Shown: piece after piece, positions 1-5,721 of the stretch
Layout: each line of letters opens with the position of its first letter
How positions within the stretch are numbered: position 1 is the first letter of the stretch
Assembly: GCA_016302165.1 (NCBI GenBank)
Contig: JAEDOD010000064.1
Span: 1 to 10,129, forward strand
Length of the DNA: 10,129 nt
Reading direction: 5' to 3'
DNA from: Sphaerochaetaceae bacterium
Lineage (GTDB): Bacteria; Spirochaetota; Spirochaetia; Sphaerochaetales; Sphaerochaetaceae
Notes under the pieces: model-generated
What the model was told of the DNA's origin: nothing
Databases searched by the model: none
The model's input: the letters and a program-made list of their open reading frames with translations, nothing else
Program-made: the position numbers and the translations under genes

Positions 1-373
1 CGTTGAGGGCATCGAAGTTTCTGATTGTTGTCATACCATGCTTCTTAAAGAGCTGTGCATGGAGCTTGATCATATCCCTTGGCTGGGAGTCGAGACCTAC
101 GATGTTGACACCGCGTGCGAGAGTCTGGAGGTTTGCATCCGGTCCTGCAGTTCTGCGGAACTCGTCCATCATGTCGAAGGCATCTTCGTTTGTATAGAAG
201 TAGAGGGACTGGAATCTTGCTCCGCCACCTGCCTCGAAGTGTGTGATGCCTGCTTCCCTTGCTGCTGCAACTGCTGGCATGAAGTCCTTTGTGAATACTC
301 TTGCGCCGTATACGGACTGGAATCCGTCACGGAAAGCTGTGCACATGAATCTGATTTTTTTCTTGCTGCTCAT
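1..373 (-). CDS. Biotin-dependent carboxyltransferase (oxaloacetate decarboxylase alpha / pyruvate carboxylase subunit B-like), 5' part only
   Basis: The first 124 codons are present and the gene continues past base 1. The start is ATG at 371-373, with an AAGGTAAGGT purine stretch before it that overlaps the oadG stop codon. The protein begins MSSKKKIRFMCTAFRDGFQS and reads like the N-terminus of the HMGL-like TIM-barrel carboxyltransferase domain. FRDGFQS matches the family LRDAHQS (Asp metal ligand and Gln kept), ARGVNIVG matches LRGQNLLG (Arg kept), and RNFDALN matches RIFDALND. In this family the domain moves a carboxyl group between a keto acid such as oxaloacetate or pyruvate and biotin. 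The OadG gene directly upstream points to a membrane-bound, sodium-translocating decarboxylase complex. Several usually conserved positions differ: DTTLRD has become CTAFRD, and the Gln of RGQN is Val. It therefore belongs to a divergent subgroup and the exact substrate is uncertain. The catalytic Lys and biotinyl domain lie outside the window. Confidence 0.85.
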   Translation of the reverse strand, partial: MSSKKKIRFMCTAFRDGFQSVYGARVFTKDFMPAVAAAREAGITHFEAGGGARFQSLYFYTNEDAFDMMDEFRRTAGPDANLQTLARGVNIVGLDSQPRDMIKLHAQLFKKHGMTTIRNFDALN

Positions 374-379
374 AATACC

Positions 380-649
380 TTACCTTGTCTGATCCACTGC
401 AGCTGCAATTGCTGCGGCGATCCTTGCGTCGTCATCCTTGACAGCGGCCGTTGGGGCTGCTGCAACCTTTTTCTTCGGCTCTTCCGGCTTTGCGAACTTT
501 CCCAGAATCTTCGACATGGCCTTAATTGCCATAATGAGGATAACCAGGAAGGTGAAGACCACAAGCATTCCGAGAACCATAACCACAAGTCCATCCTTCA
601 GCTGGGCTGCAAGGTAGGCTTTTGGCAGATTTGTCAATAATGCCAACAT
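380..649 (-). CDS. oadG: OadG-family sodium pump decarboxylase gamma subunit
   Basis: This is an 89-residue protein. It has a short polar N-terminus, one strongly hydrophobic membrane segment at about residues 20-42, a basic and proline-rich stretch (PEEPKKK, about 55-62), an Ala-rich linker, and a C-terminal helix with the DDARIAAAIAAAV pattern. This architecture is characteristic of OadG-type subunits, which anchor the decarboxylase alpha subunit to the membrane-embedded beta subunit and assist assembly. The ATG at 647-649 is preceded by AGGAGA at good spacing. The gene ends 6 bases before the carboxyltransferase ATG, so the two are co-transcribed and probably translationally coupled. Family assignment rests on architecture and neighbour, because OadG proteins are short and poorly conserved. 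The beta subunit would be expected further left, outside the window. Confidence 0.82.
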   Translation of the reverse strand: MLALLTNLPKAYLAAQLKDGLVVMVLGMLVVFTFLVILIMAIKAMSKILGKFAKPEEPKKKVAAAPTAAVKDDDARIAAAIAAAVDQTR

Positions 650-688
650 CTATGTCATTCTCCTATATTGGTTTTTTAACTATCAGGA

Positions 689-718
689 ATTATACCAAAT
701 CCCTTTGGTCATATTCAA
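689..718 (-). promoter_or_regulatory. Promoter of the oadG-carboxyltransferase operon
   Basis: On the minus strand there is a perfect TATAAT (689-694) preceded by TGG, giving an extended -10. An 18-base spacer separates it from TTGAAT (713-718). The predicted transcription start is near 682, leaving a leader of about 32 bases that contains AGGAGA before the oadG ATG. Confidence 0.7.
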
Positions 719-761
719 CTGTGCTATAGTGTCAAACGGGGTGAATAAACGCTGTCTCTAT

Positions 762-789
762 TTGAACCTTTACTTATATTTGCTATATT
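762..789 (+). promoter_or_regulatory. Candidate promoter of the mrp operon
   Basis: TTGAAC (762-767), a 16-base spacer and TATATT (784-789) lie just upstream of the mrp-like gene. The predicted start near 796 would put the AAGGAG ribosome site almost at the 5' end of the transcript, which makes the call uncertain. The region is AT-rich and other -10-like boxes exist (775-780). Confidence 0.35.
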
Positions 790-806
790 TAGGGCAAGGA
801 GCTGTT

Positions 807-1724
807 ATGGCAGAAAATAAGAGTGAATACGACATCCAGAGCGAGAAGATTGAAAGCCGGATGTCGAGGATAAAGAGAAAGATAGTAGTCATGTCAGGTA
901 AGGGTGGTGTAGGTAAGACCACAGTTACAGTGAACCTTGCTTCCTCCTTGGCTGAAATGGGCCTTAAGGTAGGCGTCCTGGACACAGATGTCCACGGTCC
1001 CAATGTGGGAAAGATGTTCGGCGTGGAGAATGAATCAGTATTCTCCCCGGATGGAGTGGTTATGTATCCAGTGGAGGCAAAGAACGGGGTGAAGATCATG
1101 TCCCTGGCCTTTGTGATCGGAAATCCTGACGAAGCTGTAATCTGGCGCGGGGCCATGAAGATGGGAGCAATCAGACAGTTTTTGGGAGACACGGAGTGGG
1201 GCGACCTGGACTATCTCATCATCGACACTCCTCCAGGAACAGGAGACGAGCAGCTTACAGTCGTCCAGTCCATTTCCGATTTGACAGGAGCCATCATCGT
1301 CACTACTCCACAGAGTGTGGCCATACTGGATTCCAGACGTTCTGTAACCTTTGCCCGTCGCTGCGGCGTGCCTATCATTGGAGTCATAGAGAATATGTCA
1401 GGCCTCAAGTGTCCTGGATGCGGAACTGAGATTCCTGTATTTGGAAAGGGTGGCGGAAGGAACATGTGTCTTGATATGAATATTCCTTTCCTTGGAGCCG
1501 TTCCAATGGAAATGGACCTGATGGAGGCTGAAGACAACGGAAAGGAATGGATCAAGGAAGCTTCAACCCATCCTAGCGCAGAAGCCCTCATGGCCATTGC
1601 CGAGAAACTTGAGAAGGGAGACGCATGCACCACAGGACGGGAGATGAACCGTAAGGATACTCCTTCCTGCTCACCTGATGCCTGCGCCCACTGCACTTCA
1701 GATTGCGCTTCCAGGAAGAAGTGA
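807..1724 (+). CDS. mrp: Mrp/NBP35-family P-loop ATPase, iron-sulfur cluster carrier
   Basis: The protein has 305 residues. A deviant Walker A motif, SGKGGVGKTT, lies at about residues 30-39. It is followed by DTDVHGPN (59-66), the switch-like IIDTPPGTGDEQL (138-150), and the family CxxC pair C202-P-G-C205, which in this family bridges an Fe-S cluster at the dimer interface. These proteins assemble or transfer Fe-S clusters to apo-proteins in the cytoplasm, using ATP. The ATG at 807 was chosen because AAGGAG (796-801) stands 5 bases before it and the family's usual N-terminus begins here. The frame is open back to 705, but that stretch is low-complexity and lacks a ribosome site. The unusual part is a C-terminal tail after about residue 274 with a second cysteine cluster, C288-x4-C293-x2-C296-x3-C300, which could bind an extra cluster or metal. 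The Nudix gene follows after 2 bases. Confidence 0.93.
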   Translation: MAENKSEYDIQSEKIESRMSRIKRKIVVMSGKGGVGKTTVTVNLASSLAEMGLKVGVLDTDVHGPNVGKMFGVENESVFSPDGVVMYPVEAKNGVKIMSLAFVIGNPDEAVIWRGAMKMGAIRQFLGDTEWGDLDYLIIDTPPGTGDEQLTVVQSISDLTGAIIVTTPQSVAILDSRRSVTFARRCGVPIIGVIENMSGLKCPGCGTEIPVFGKGGGRNMCLDMNIPFLGAVPMEMDLMEAEDNGKEWIKEASTHPSAEALMAIAEKLEKGDACTTGREMNRKDTPSCSPDACAHCTSDCASRKK

Positions 1725-1726
1725 CC

Positions 1727-2311
1727 ATGGAAAAGGATATGGTCTGGAGAGATGAAGGGGAGAGGAAACGTCTTCTCTCCACTCCCATCTTTTCTGTGGA
1801 TTCAGTGGAAAGGGTCTCTCCTGAAGGAAAGAAGGGAAACTTCATAGTCATGGAGAATCCAGACTGGGTCTCCGTGATTCCACTTATGTGGAGAGAAGGT
1901 GAAGGTTATGTGTTTGTTATGGTGGACCAGTTCCGCCATGGCTCAGGACGTGTAACCAGAGAGTTCCCTGCGGGTTTGGTAGATAGTGGAGAAACTCCCA
2001 GGGAGGCTGCTCTCAGGGAGCTCCAGGAAGAGACGGGAATGACAGGAGAACTCTTGGAGATTGCCTCTTTCAATCCCAACCCTGCATTCATGACAAATCG
2101 ACAGACCTTTTTCCTGGGAACAGATCTCAGGAAGGAGGGAGGGCAGATGCTGGATGACACGGAGGAGATTACTGTAGCCTTCGAGAATGTGGAGAAGGTT
2201 GTGGAGAACATGGGAGATGGCCTCTACGACAATGGCATCATGATGGCTGCTATGGGAGCTTTCCTCAGGCATCTGAAGCATCACCCTGAAATAATGGAGA
2301 AAAGAAAATGA
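1727..2311 (+). CDS. Nudix hydrolase, ADP-ribose pyrophosphatase-like
   Basis: The protein has 194 residues and a perfect Nudix box at residues 83-105 (G-x5-E-x7-REUxEExGU, read as GLVDSGE...RELQEETGM), which binds Mg2+ and positions the diphosphate for hydrolysis. The sequence before it, EFPAG, and the residues after it, NPNPAFMTNRQTFFL, resemble ADP-ribose or sugar-nucleotide pyrophosphatases (NudF-like). Those enzymes split nucleoside diphosphate-X compounds into NMP and a phosphorylated residue. The exact substrate cannot be read from the sequence. The ATG at 1727 is preceded by AGGAAGAA, which lies in the mrp 3' end. An in-frame ATG at 1703 lies inside mrp and has no better ribosome site. 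The stop codon overlaps the next gene as ATGA, indicating coupling within the mrp-nudix-SIMPL operon. Confidence 0.9.
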   Translation: MEKDMVWRDEGERKRLLSTPIFSVDSVERVSPEGKKGNFIVMENPDWVSVIPLMWREGEGYVFVMVDQFRHGSGRVTREFPAGLVDSGETPREAALRELQEETGMTGELLEIASFNPNPAFMTNRQTFFLGTDLRKEGGQMLDDTEEITVAFENVEKVVENMGDGLYDNGIMMAAMGAFLRHLKHHPEIMEKRK

Positions 2312-3042
2312 AGAGAAGAACTATTATGCTTACAGCGCTATTGGTACTGGTCCTTATACTTTCAGGATGCTCATCCCTTACAGGAAACAGTGTGATTTCC
2401 ACAGTTTCCGTATCTGCATCTGCCTCCAAGGAGGTGGCTCCAGACACAGCGACATTCTCTATTACAGCTGAATCCACAAAGCCTTCTACAGAGGAGGCAA
2501 GGAATGACTCCGCCACAATGATCAACAAAGCTGTGGAGATCCTGAAGGATGAATATGGCATCAGTGACGATAGTCTCACCACAGATTTCATGATGGTCTC
2601 CCCTTACTACGAATGGTTGGACGGGGGAAGGACTCTGGTGGGACAGAAAGCCACTCAGAAGCTGACCATCGTCCTTTCTGGCGAAAGCCTGGAGAAGGTG
2701 GGCTTGGTCTATGACAGACTCAGCATCCTGGATGGAATCACAATCTCCTCCATTTCCTATTCCAAGCTTGACACCTCCCTTGAGGAGGCTGAAGTAAGGG
2801 AGGAAGCCACAAGAAAGGCCCTAGCAAAGGCTGAAGCATATGCCAAGGGTCTGGGAGTGACAGTGGGAAAAGTGATCTCCATTTCTGACGGAAGCTCTGT
2901 GTCCTACACTACAGCCAATGTATATGCATCAGCAAAGCTGGCAATGGCGGAAGAGGCAGCATACGATTATTCCTCCACTTCCTACTATCAGGGAGCTGTC
3001 ACCGTTTCAGACAGCGTAACGGTAGTCTTTACTCTGGAGTAG
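2308..3042 (+). CDS. SIMPL-domain (DUF541) lipoprotein
   Basis: The protein has 244 residues. A type II signal peptide has a basic start (MKRR), a hydrophobic core, and the lipobox LSGC with the lipidated Cys at 21. The mature protein is therefore a membrane-anchored periplasmic lipoprotein. The rest fits the SIMPL/DUF541 family. It opens with a VSVSASASKEVAPDTATFSI strand resembling the family's G-x-v-x-v-x-PD start. A helical section with ARNDSATMINKAVEILK and a KALAKAEAYAKGLGVTVGKV segment typical of the C-terminal half follow, and the protein ends in beta strands (VTVSDSVTVVFTLE). The biochemical role of the family is poorly defined; members are linked to envelope and signalling functions. 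The ATG overlaps the Nudix stop as ATGA, with GGAGA 7 bases upstream. It is the last gene of the operon and is followed by the terminator at 3063-3088. Confidence 0.88.
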   Translation: MKRRTIMLTALLVLVLILSGCSSLTGNSVISTVSVSASASKEVAPDTATFSITAESTKPSTEEARNDSATMINKAVEILKDEYGISDDSLTTDFMMVSPYYEWLDGGRTLVGQKATQKLTIVLSGESLEKVGLVYDRLSILDGITISSISYSKLDTSLEEAEVREEATRKALAKAEAYAKGLGVTVGKVISISDGSSVSYTTANVYASAKLAMAEEAAYDYSSTSYYQGAVTVSDSVTVVFTLE

Positions 3043-3053
3043 AAAACAAGTCT

Positions 3054-3413
3054 TCAATCCTGGGCGCTCTCGACGGAGGGCGCCTTTTCCATGTAGTTCA
3101 CCTTCTTTCCCTGCGTCAAGGCATATTCGATTTCCCGCCTGGTGCTTTCCCCGATATATCCGCCTCTGTTGATGACATAGATTTCGTCAGCCATGTCAAT
3201 CTTCCTCAGGTGCATATCGTCAAGCATCCTCTTGGTGCTGCTCCATTCCCCTTCTTCCTTTCCTTCCCACACTTCACTGTCTCCGCTGTGGCCGAAGAGT
3301 CCTACACTTATCACTATGTTCCCTTCCAGTGTGAGAGTCTTCTGTACTCTCAGAAAGTCTTCCTTGAATCTTGTGCTTCCGCAAAGGGTTATGACCTTGT
3401 ATCTCCCCACCAT
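3054..3413 (-). CDS. Small nucleoside 2-deoxyribosyltransferase-like protein
   Basis: The protein has 119 residues. Its motifs are ITLCGSTRF near the N-terminus (residues 8-16), a middle HLRKIDMADEIYVIN (68-82), and GGYIGESTRREIEYA (84-98). This pattern belongs to the nucleoside 2-deoxyribosyltransferase-like fold. In characterised NDT enzymes the Glu of the last motif (here E94) is the nucleophile that takes up the deoxyribosyl group, and the GSTRF loop contacts the ligand. The protein is shorter than classical NDTs and belongs to a widespread, uncharacterised group, so transferase or nucleotide-hydrolase activity is inferred only. The ATG at 3411-3413 follows the MATE stop by 2 bases, with GGAGAG as ribosome site, making it the last gene of the GH36-gpsA-MATE operon. 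Its final codons (SVESAQD) contain the opposite-strand terminator. Confidence 0.72.
   Translation of the reverse strand: MVGRYKVITLCGSTRFKEDFLRVQKTLTLEGNIVISVGLFGHSGDSEVWEGKEEGEWSSTKRMLDDMHLRKIDMADEIYVINRGGYIGESTRREIEYALTQGKKVNYMEKAPSVESAQD
3063..3088 (+). terminator. Intrinsic terminator of the mrp-nudix-SIMPL operon
   Basis: A 9-bp GC-rich stem (left arm GGCGCTCTC at 3063-3071, right arm GAGGGCGCC at 3076-3084, one G-T wobble) with a 4-base loop GACG is followed directly by TTTT (3085-3088). It begins about 20 bases after the lipoprotein stop. It lies within the last codons of the gene converging from the right. Confidence 0.82.
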
Positions 3414-3415
3414 AG

Positions 3416-4765
3416 CTATCTCTCCAATCCTTTCCGTCTCTTTTCGTACAGCTTTCTGTCACGGCCTGAAATAAGGGGGATGAAAAGGGCAAGGGCTCTG
3501 AACATATTGTCCAGGAGCATGCAGATCCATACTCCGAAAAGGGATATTCCCAGGTATTTCAGGCCCAGTACCGACAGCAGTATCCTTATGCCCCAGGCTC
3601 CGAAGGTCTCCACAGCAAAGGGGAACTTGGTGTCTCCAAGACCGTAGCATATTCCTTCCGATACTATCATAAGGCCGAAGATAGGCTCAGAGAGAGCTAT
3701 CATCTTCAGCACTTCTGCTCCCATTTCCACTACTCTCTGGTCTGGAGTGAAGATCTTCATGATAGGGTAGGCGAATATGTGGAGAAGAAGCCCTGTAAAG
3801 GTCATCATGACTACAGTAATGGCTATGGATAGATGCTCTATCTCCTTGAACTTCTTTCTGTCTCCCTCTCCCACAGAGATTCCGATCAGTGTGGATGTGG
3901 CTCCCCTCAGACCATAGCCAGGAACGTAGAATAAGGTTTCTGCTGAAAGGGCTATGGAGTGGGCTGCAAATGTTATGGTCCCCATGGAAGATACCAGGGA
4001 TGCAAAGGTTATGTGCCCCAGGCAGCTTGTGGTGTTTGTTGCAGAGGCAGGAAGGGCAATGGACAGGGCTTCCTTAATAAGGGGCTTCTGGTTCTTCAGT
4101 TCATTCCTGGAGAAGGAAAGCTCCTTCTTCCTGTAGGCCGCCTGAGCCATGACCACTGAGCCTAGAGTGTAGGAGACGAAGGTTGCAGCTGCCGCTCCCT
4201 TTACTCCCATTTCCATGGGATAGATCAATATGTAGTTGAGAATTATGTTCACTAGATTCTGGGATAGGTTCACTACCATGGGAGTCTTTGAATCCTTTAT
4301 GGCTCTCATGGAGGAAGCTGCCATTACAGATAGGGAACGGAAGGGAAGGGCCAGGGATATGATGAAGAAATACTCTCCTGCTCTTTTCCTTATGGCAGGA
4401 TCTGCATTCATCCATGTAGGCAGAAAAGGAGAAATGGAAAGGCATATGGCAAAAAGTGTCAAGCCAAGGGCCAGTGACAACAGAAATCCTGTGGCGCTCT
4501 GCCGCTTTATGCCCTCCCTGTCCTTTCTTCCGTAGCTGGAACTTATCATGGCCACTATGGCAATGCCGAAGGATGACATCAGCGATCCGAGAAGCCAGTT
4601 TACAGTGGAAGTAAGGTTGACGGAAGCTGTGGCCTCAGCTCCAAGCCTTCCTACCATTGCTGTGTCGACATACTGAAGAAGGGTGGAAAGAATCTCCTCC
4701 GCAACTATTGGGAGGGCCAGGGCCATTATTGAAGAGAAGGTTTCCCTTTTTCCAAGCTTCATCAT
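3416..4765 (-). CDS. MATE-family multidrug/cation efflux transporter
   Basis: The protein has 449 residues and about 12 hydrophobic segments, the usual MATE size and topology. The N-terminal half carries the family pattern ALPIVAEEILSTLLQYVDTAMVGRLG (residues 16-41, quoted only for its P-x(n)-VDTAMVGRLG core), and the second half repeats it with IALPASATNTTSCLGHITFASLVSSMG. MATE proteins sit in the cytoplasmic membrane and export organic cations, drugs or metabolites by Na+ or H+ antiport. The substrate cannot be predicted. The first ATG (4763-4765) overlaps the gpsA-like stop codon as ATGA, and the second ATG (4760-4762) would give TGATG; either way translation is coupled. Its place after a glycosidase-like and a dehydrogenase-like gene suggests it may export a product of that pathway, which is inference. 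Confidence 0.92.
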   Translation of the reverse strand: MMKLGKRETFSSIMALALPIVAEEILSTLLQYVDTAMVGRLGAEATASVNLTSTVNWLLGSLMSSFGIAIVAMISSSYGRKDREGIKRQSATGFLLSLALGLTLFAICLSISPFLPTWMNADPAIRKRAGEYFFIISLALPFRSLSVMAASSMRAIKDSKTPMVVNLSQNLVNIILNYILIYPMEMGVKGAAAATFVSYTLGSVVMAQAAYRKKELSFSRNELKNQKPLIKEALSIALPASATNTTSCLGHITFASLVSSMGTITFAAHSIALSAETLFYVPGYGLRGATSTLIGISVGEGDRKKFKEIEHLSIAITVVMMTFTGLLLHIFAYPIMKIFTPDQRVVEMGAEVLKMIALSEPIFGLMIVSEGICYGLGDTKFPFAVETFGAWGIRILLSVLGLKYLGISLFGVWICMLLDNMFRALALFIPLISGRDRKLYEKRRKGLER

Positions 4766-5721
4766 TTCAGGACAGCCATGAAGTATTGGTTCAGTTTTCC
4801 GTTTTCGTAGAGAAGCCTGTAGAGGTTTTCCACCAGAGGGAACTCCTCCTCCCTTCCCACAGACCTTACCTTCTCTGCAATAAGCTTGATGGTCCTTCTG
4901 CCTTCGATGACTGTCTGGGCATTGTTCTGGTCATTGAAGAGGAAGCCTTTTCCGATGAGCATTCCGAAGGTTCTGTTTCTGGAGAGATCGTTAAGGGCAG
5001 TAAGACCCAGGTCTCCCAGGCCACAGTAGCAGAAGATGGAGTCTGGATTACAGCCATACATCTCCAATAGCTTCCTCATCTCCCTGACAGCCTTCGTGTA
5101 GACAAGGAAGTCTACATTTGGAGAGCCGTATTTTCCTGATACCAGACCTATGGCCACGGCATACATGTTCTTCAATATTGAGCAGAGCTCAACGCTTCTC
5201 ACATCCTCTGTCCAGTCCAGGGTGAACCCTGTCTTGGGAAGAATTGTGGAGAGGAAATATTCATAATCCTCCTTCTTTCCTCCGAAGGTGAAGGATGTGG
5301 GGAAGCCGTTCATGGTCTCTATGGCAAAGGATGGTCCCTTCATGCTGGCTTTCCTCTCGAAGGGGATGTCTTCAGTGATGAAGGCTCCACCGTCGCTCAT
5401 GCCCTTTGCCAGGTTCACGATAAGGGGAGTCCCCTTGGTGTGGTTCCTGATCCTTTCGGAGAAGGGGACGATGACAGAGGAGGGAAGCACCAGCATCACC
5501 ACATCCGCATTCTCGAAGACGCTGTCGTCACCGGTGGCCGTAATGCCAGGGTTCAGGAACTTTGTGGGAAAGTATTTGGTGTTCTGGTGGTTGGTGTTGA
5601 TGTCTTCCATTACATCTTCTTCGATAGTATGGAGAACAACATGGTTATTCCTGTTCCAGGCAAGTCTTTCTGCTACTGAGGTTCCGAATACTCCGGCTCC
5701 TGCCACTACTATTTCATTCAT
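4762..5721 (-). CDS. GpsA-like NAD(P)-dependent glycerol-3-phosphate dehydrogenase family protein
   Basis: The protein has 319 residues. The N-terminal Rossmann domain has GAGVFG (8-13), NTNHQNTKYFP (42-52) matching the GpsA N-x-N-x-x-YLP motif, VLPSS (78-82), AKGM (105-108) and KGPSFAIE (128-135). The C-terminal helical domain has LKN with the presumed catalytic Lys184, GLGDLGLT (234-241) and SRNR (247-250), and a late IEGRRT (272-277) resembling VEG-x-T. Known members reduce dihydroxyacetone phosphate to sn-glycerol 3-phosphate for phospholipid synthesis. The substrate-side motif normally read as N-x-x-AALITRG-x-x-EM is here NVDFLVYTKAVREM, so the usual Arg is Lys210 and the AALI core is lost. 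The activity may be standard or shifted. The start at 5719-5721 overlaps the GH36 stop by 8 bases and has AGGAAGAGAAGA upstream. A second, canonical gpsA elsewhere in the genome would favour a specialised role. Confidence 0.83.
   Translation of the reverse strand: MNEIVVAGAGVFGTSVAERLAWNRNNHVVLHTIEEDVMEDINTNHQNTKYFPTKFLNPGITATGDDSVFENADVVMLVLPSSVIVPFSERIRNHTKGTPLIVNLAKGMSDGGAFITEDIPFERKASMKGPSFAIETMNGFPTSFTFGGKKEDYEYFLSTILPKTGFTLDWTEDVRSVELCSILKNMYAVAIGLVSGKYGSPNVDFLVYTKAVREMRKLLEMYGCNPDSIFCYCGLGDLGLTALNDLSRNRTFGMLIGKGFLFNDQNNAQTVIEGRRTIKLIAEKVRSVGREEEFPLVENLYRLLYENGKLNQYFMAVLK

Noticed and set aside
38..640. A 200-codon open frame on the plus strand
   Set aside because: It is antisense to oadG and the carboxyltransferase, whose products match known families. 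Its translation is an odd Cys/His-rich composition without a family pattern or ribosome site.
650..658. Two-codon open frame ATG-ACA-TAG between the ribosome site and the oadG start
   Set aside because: It has no spacing to the AGGAGA site, so initiation there is unlikely. It is noted only as a curiosity and not called as a regulatory leader.
705..806. N-terminal extension of the Mrp-like protein from ATG 705
   Set aside because: The extension is Leu/Tyr-rich, has no ribosome site and covers the likely promoter. ATG 807 has AAGGAG at ideal spacing.
1211..1696. A 161-codon open frame antisense to mrp
   Set aside because: The forward strand encodes a clear Mrp ATPase with conserved motifs, so this is a shadow of its codon usage.
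3001..3022. Inverted repeat ACCGTT/AACGGT as a terminator for the minus-strand operon
   Set aside because: It has only 6-bp arms with a 10-base loop, lies inside the SIMPL coding region, and lacks a T-run on the minus strand.
3210..3647. A 145-codon plus-strand open frame across the NDT-like/MATE junction
   Set aside because: It runs antisense to two well-supported genes, has no family pattern and no promoter.
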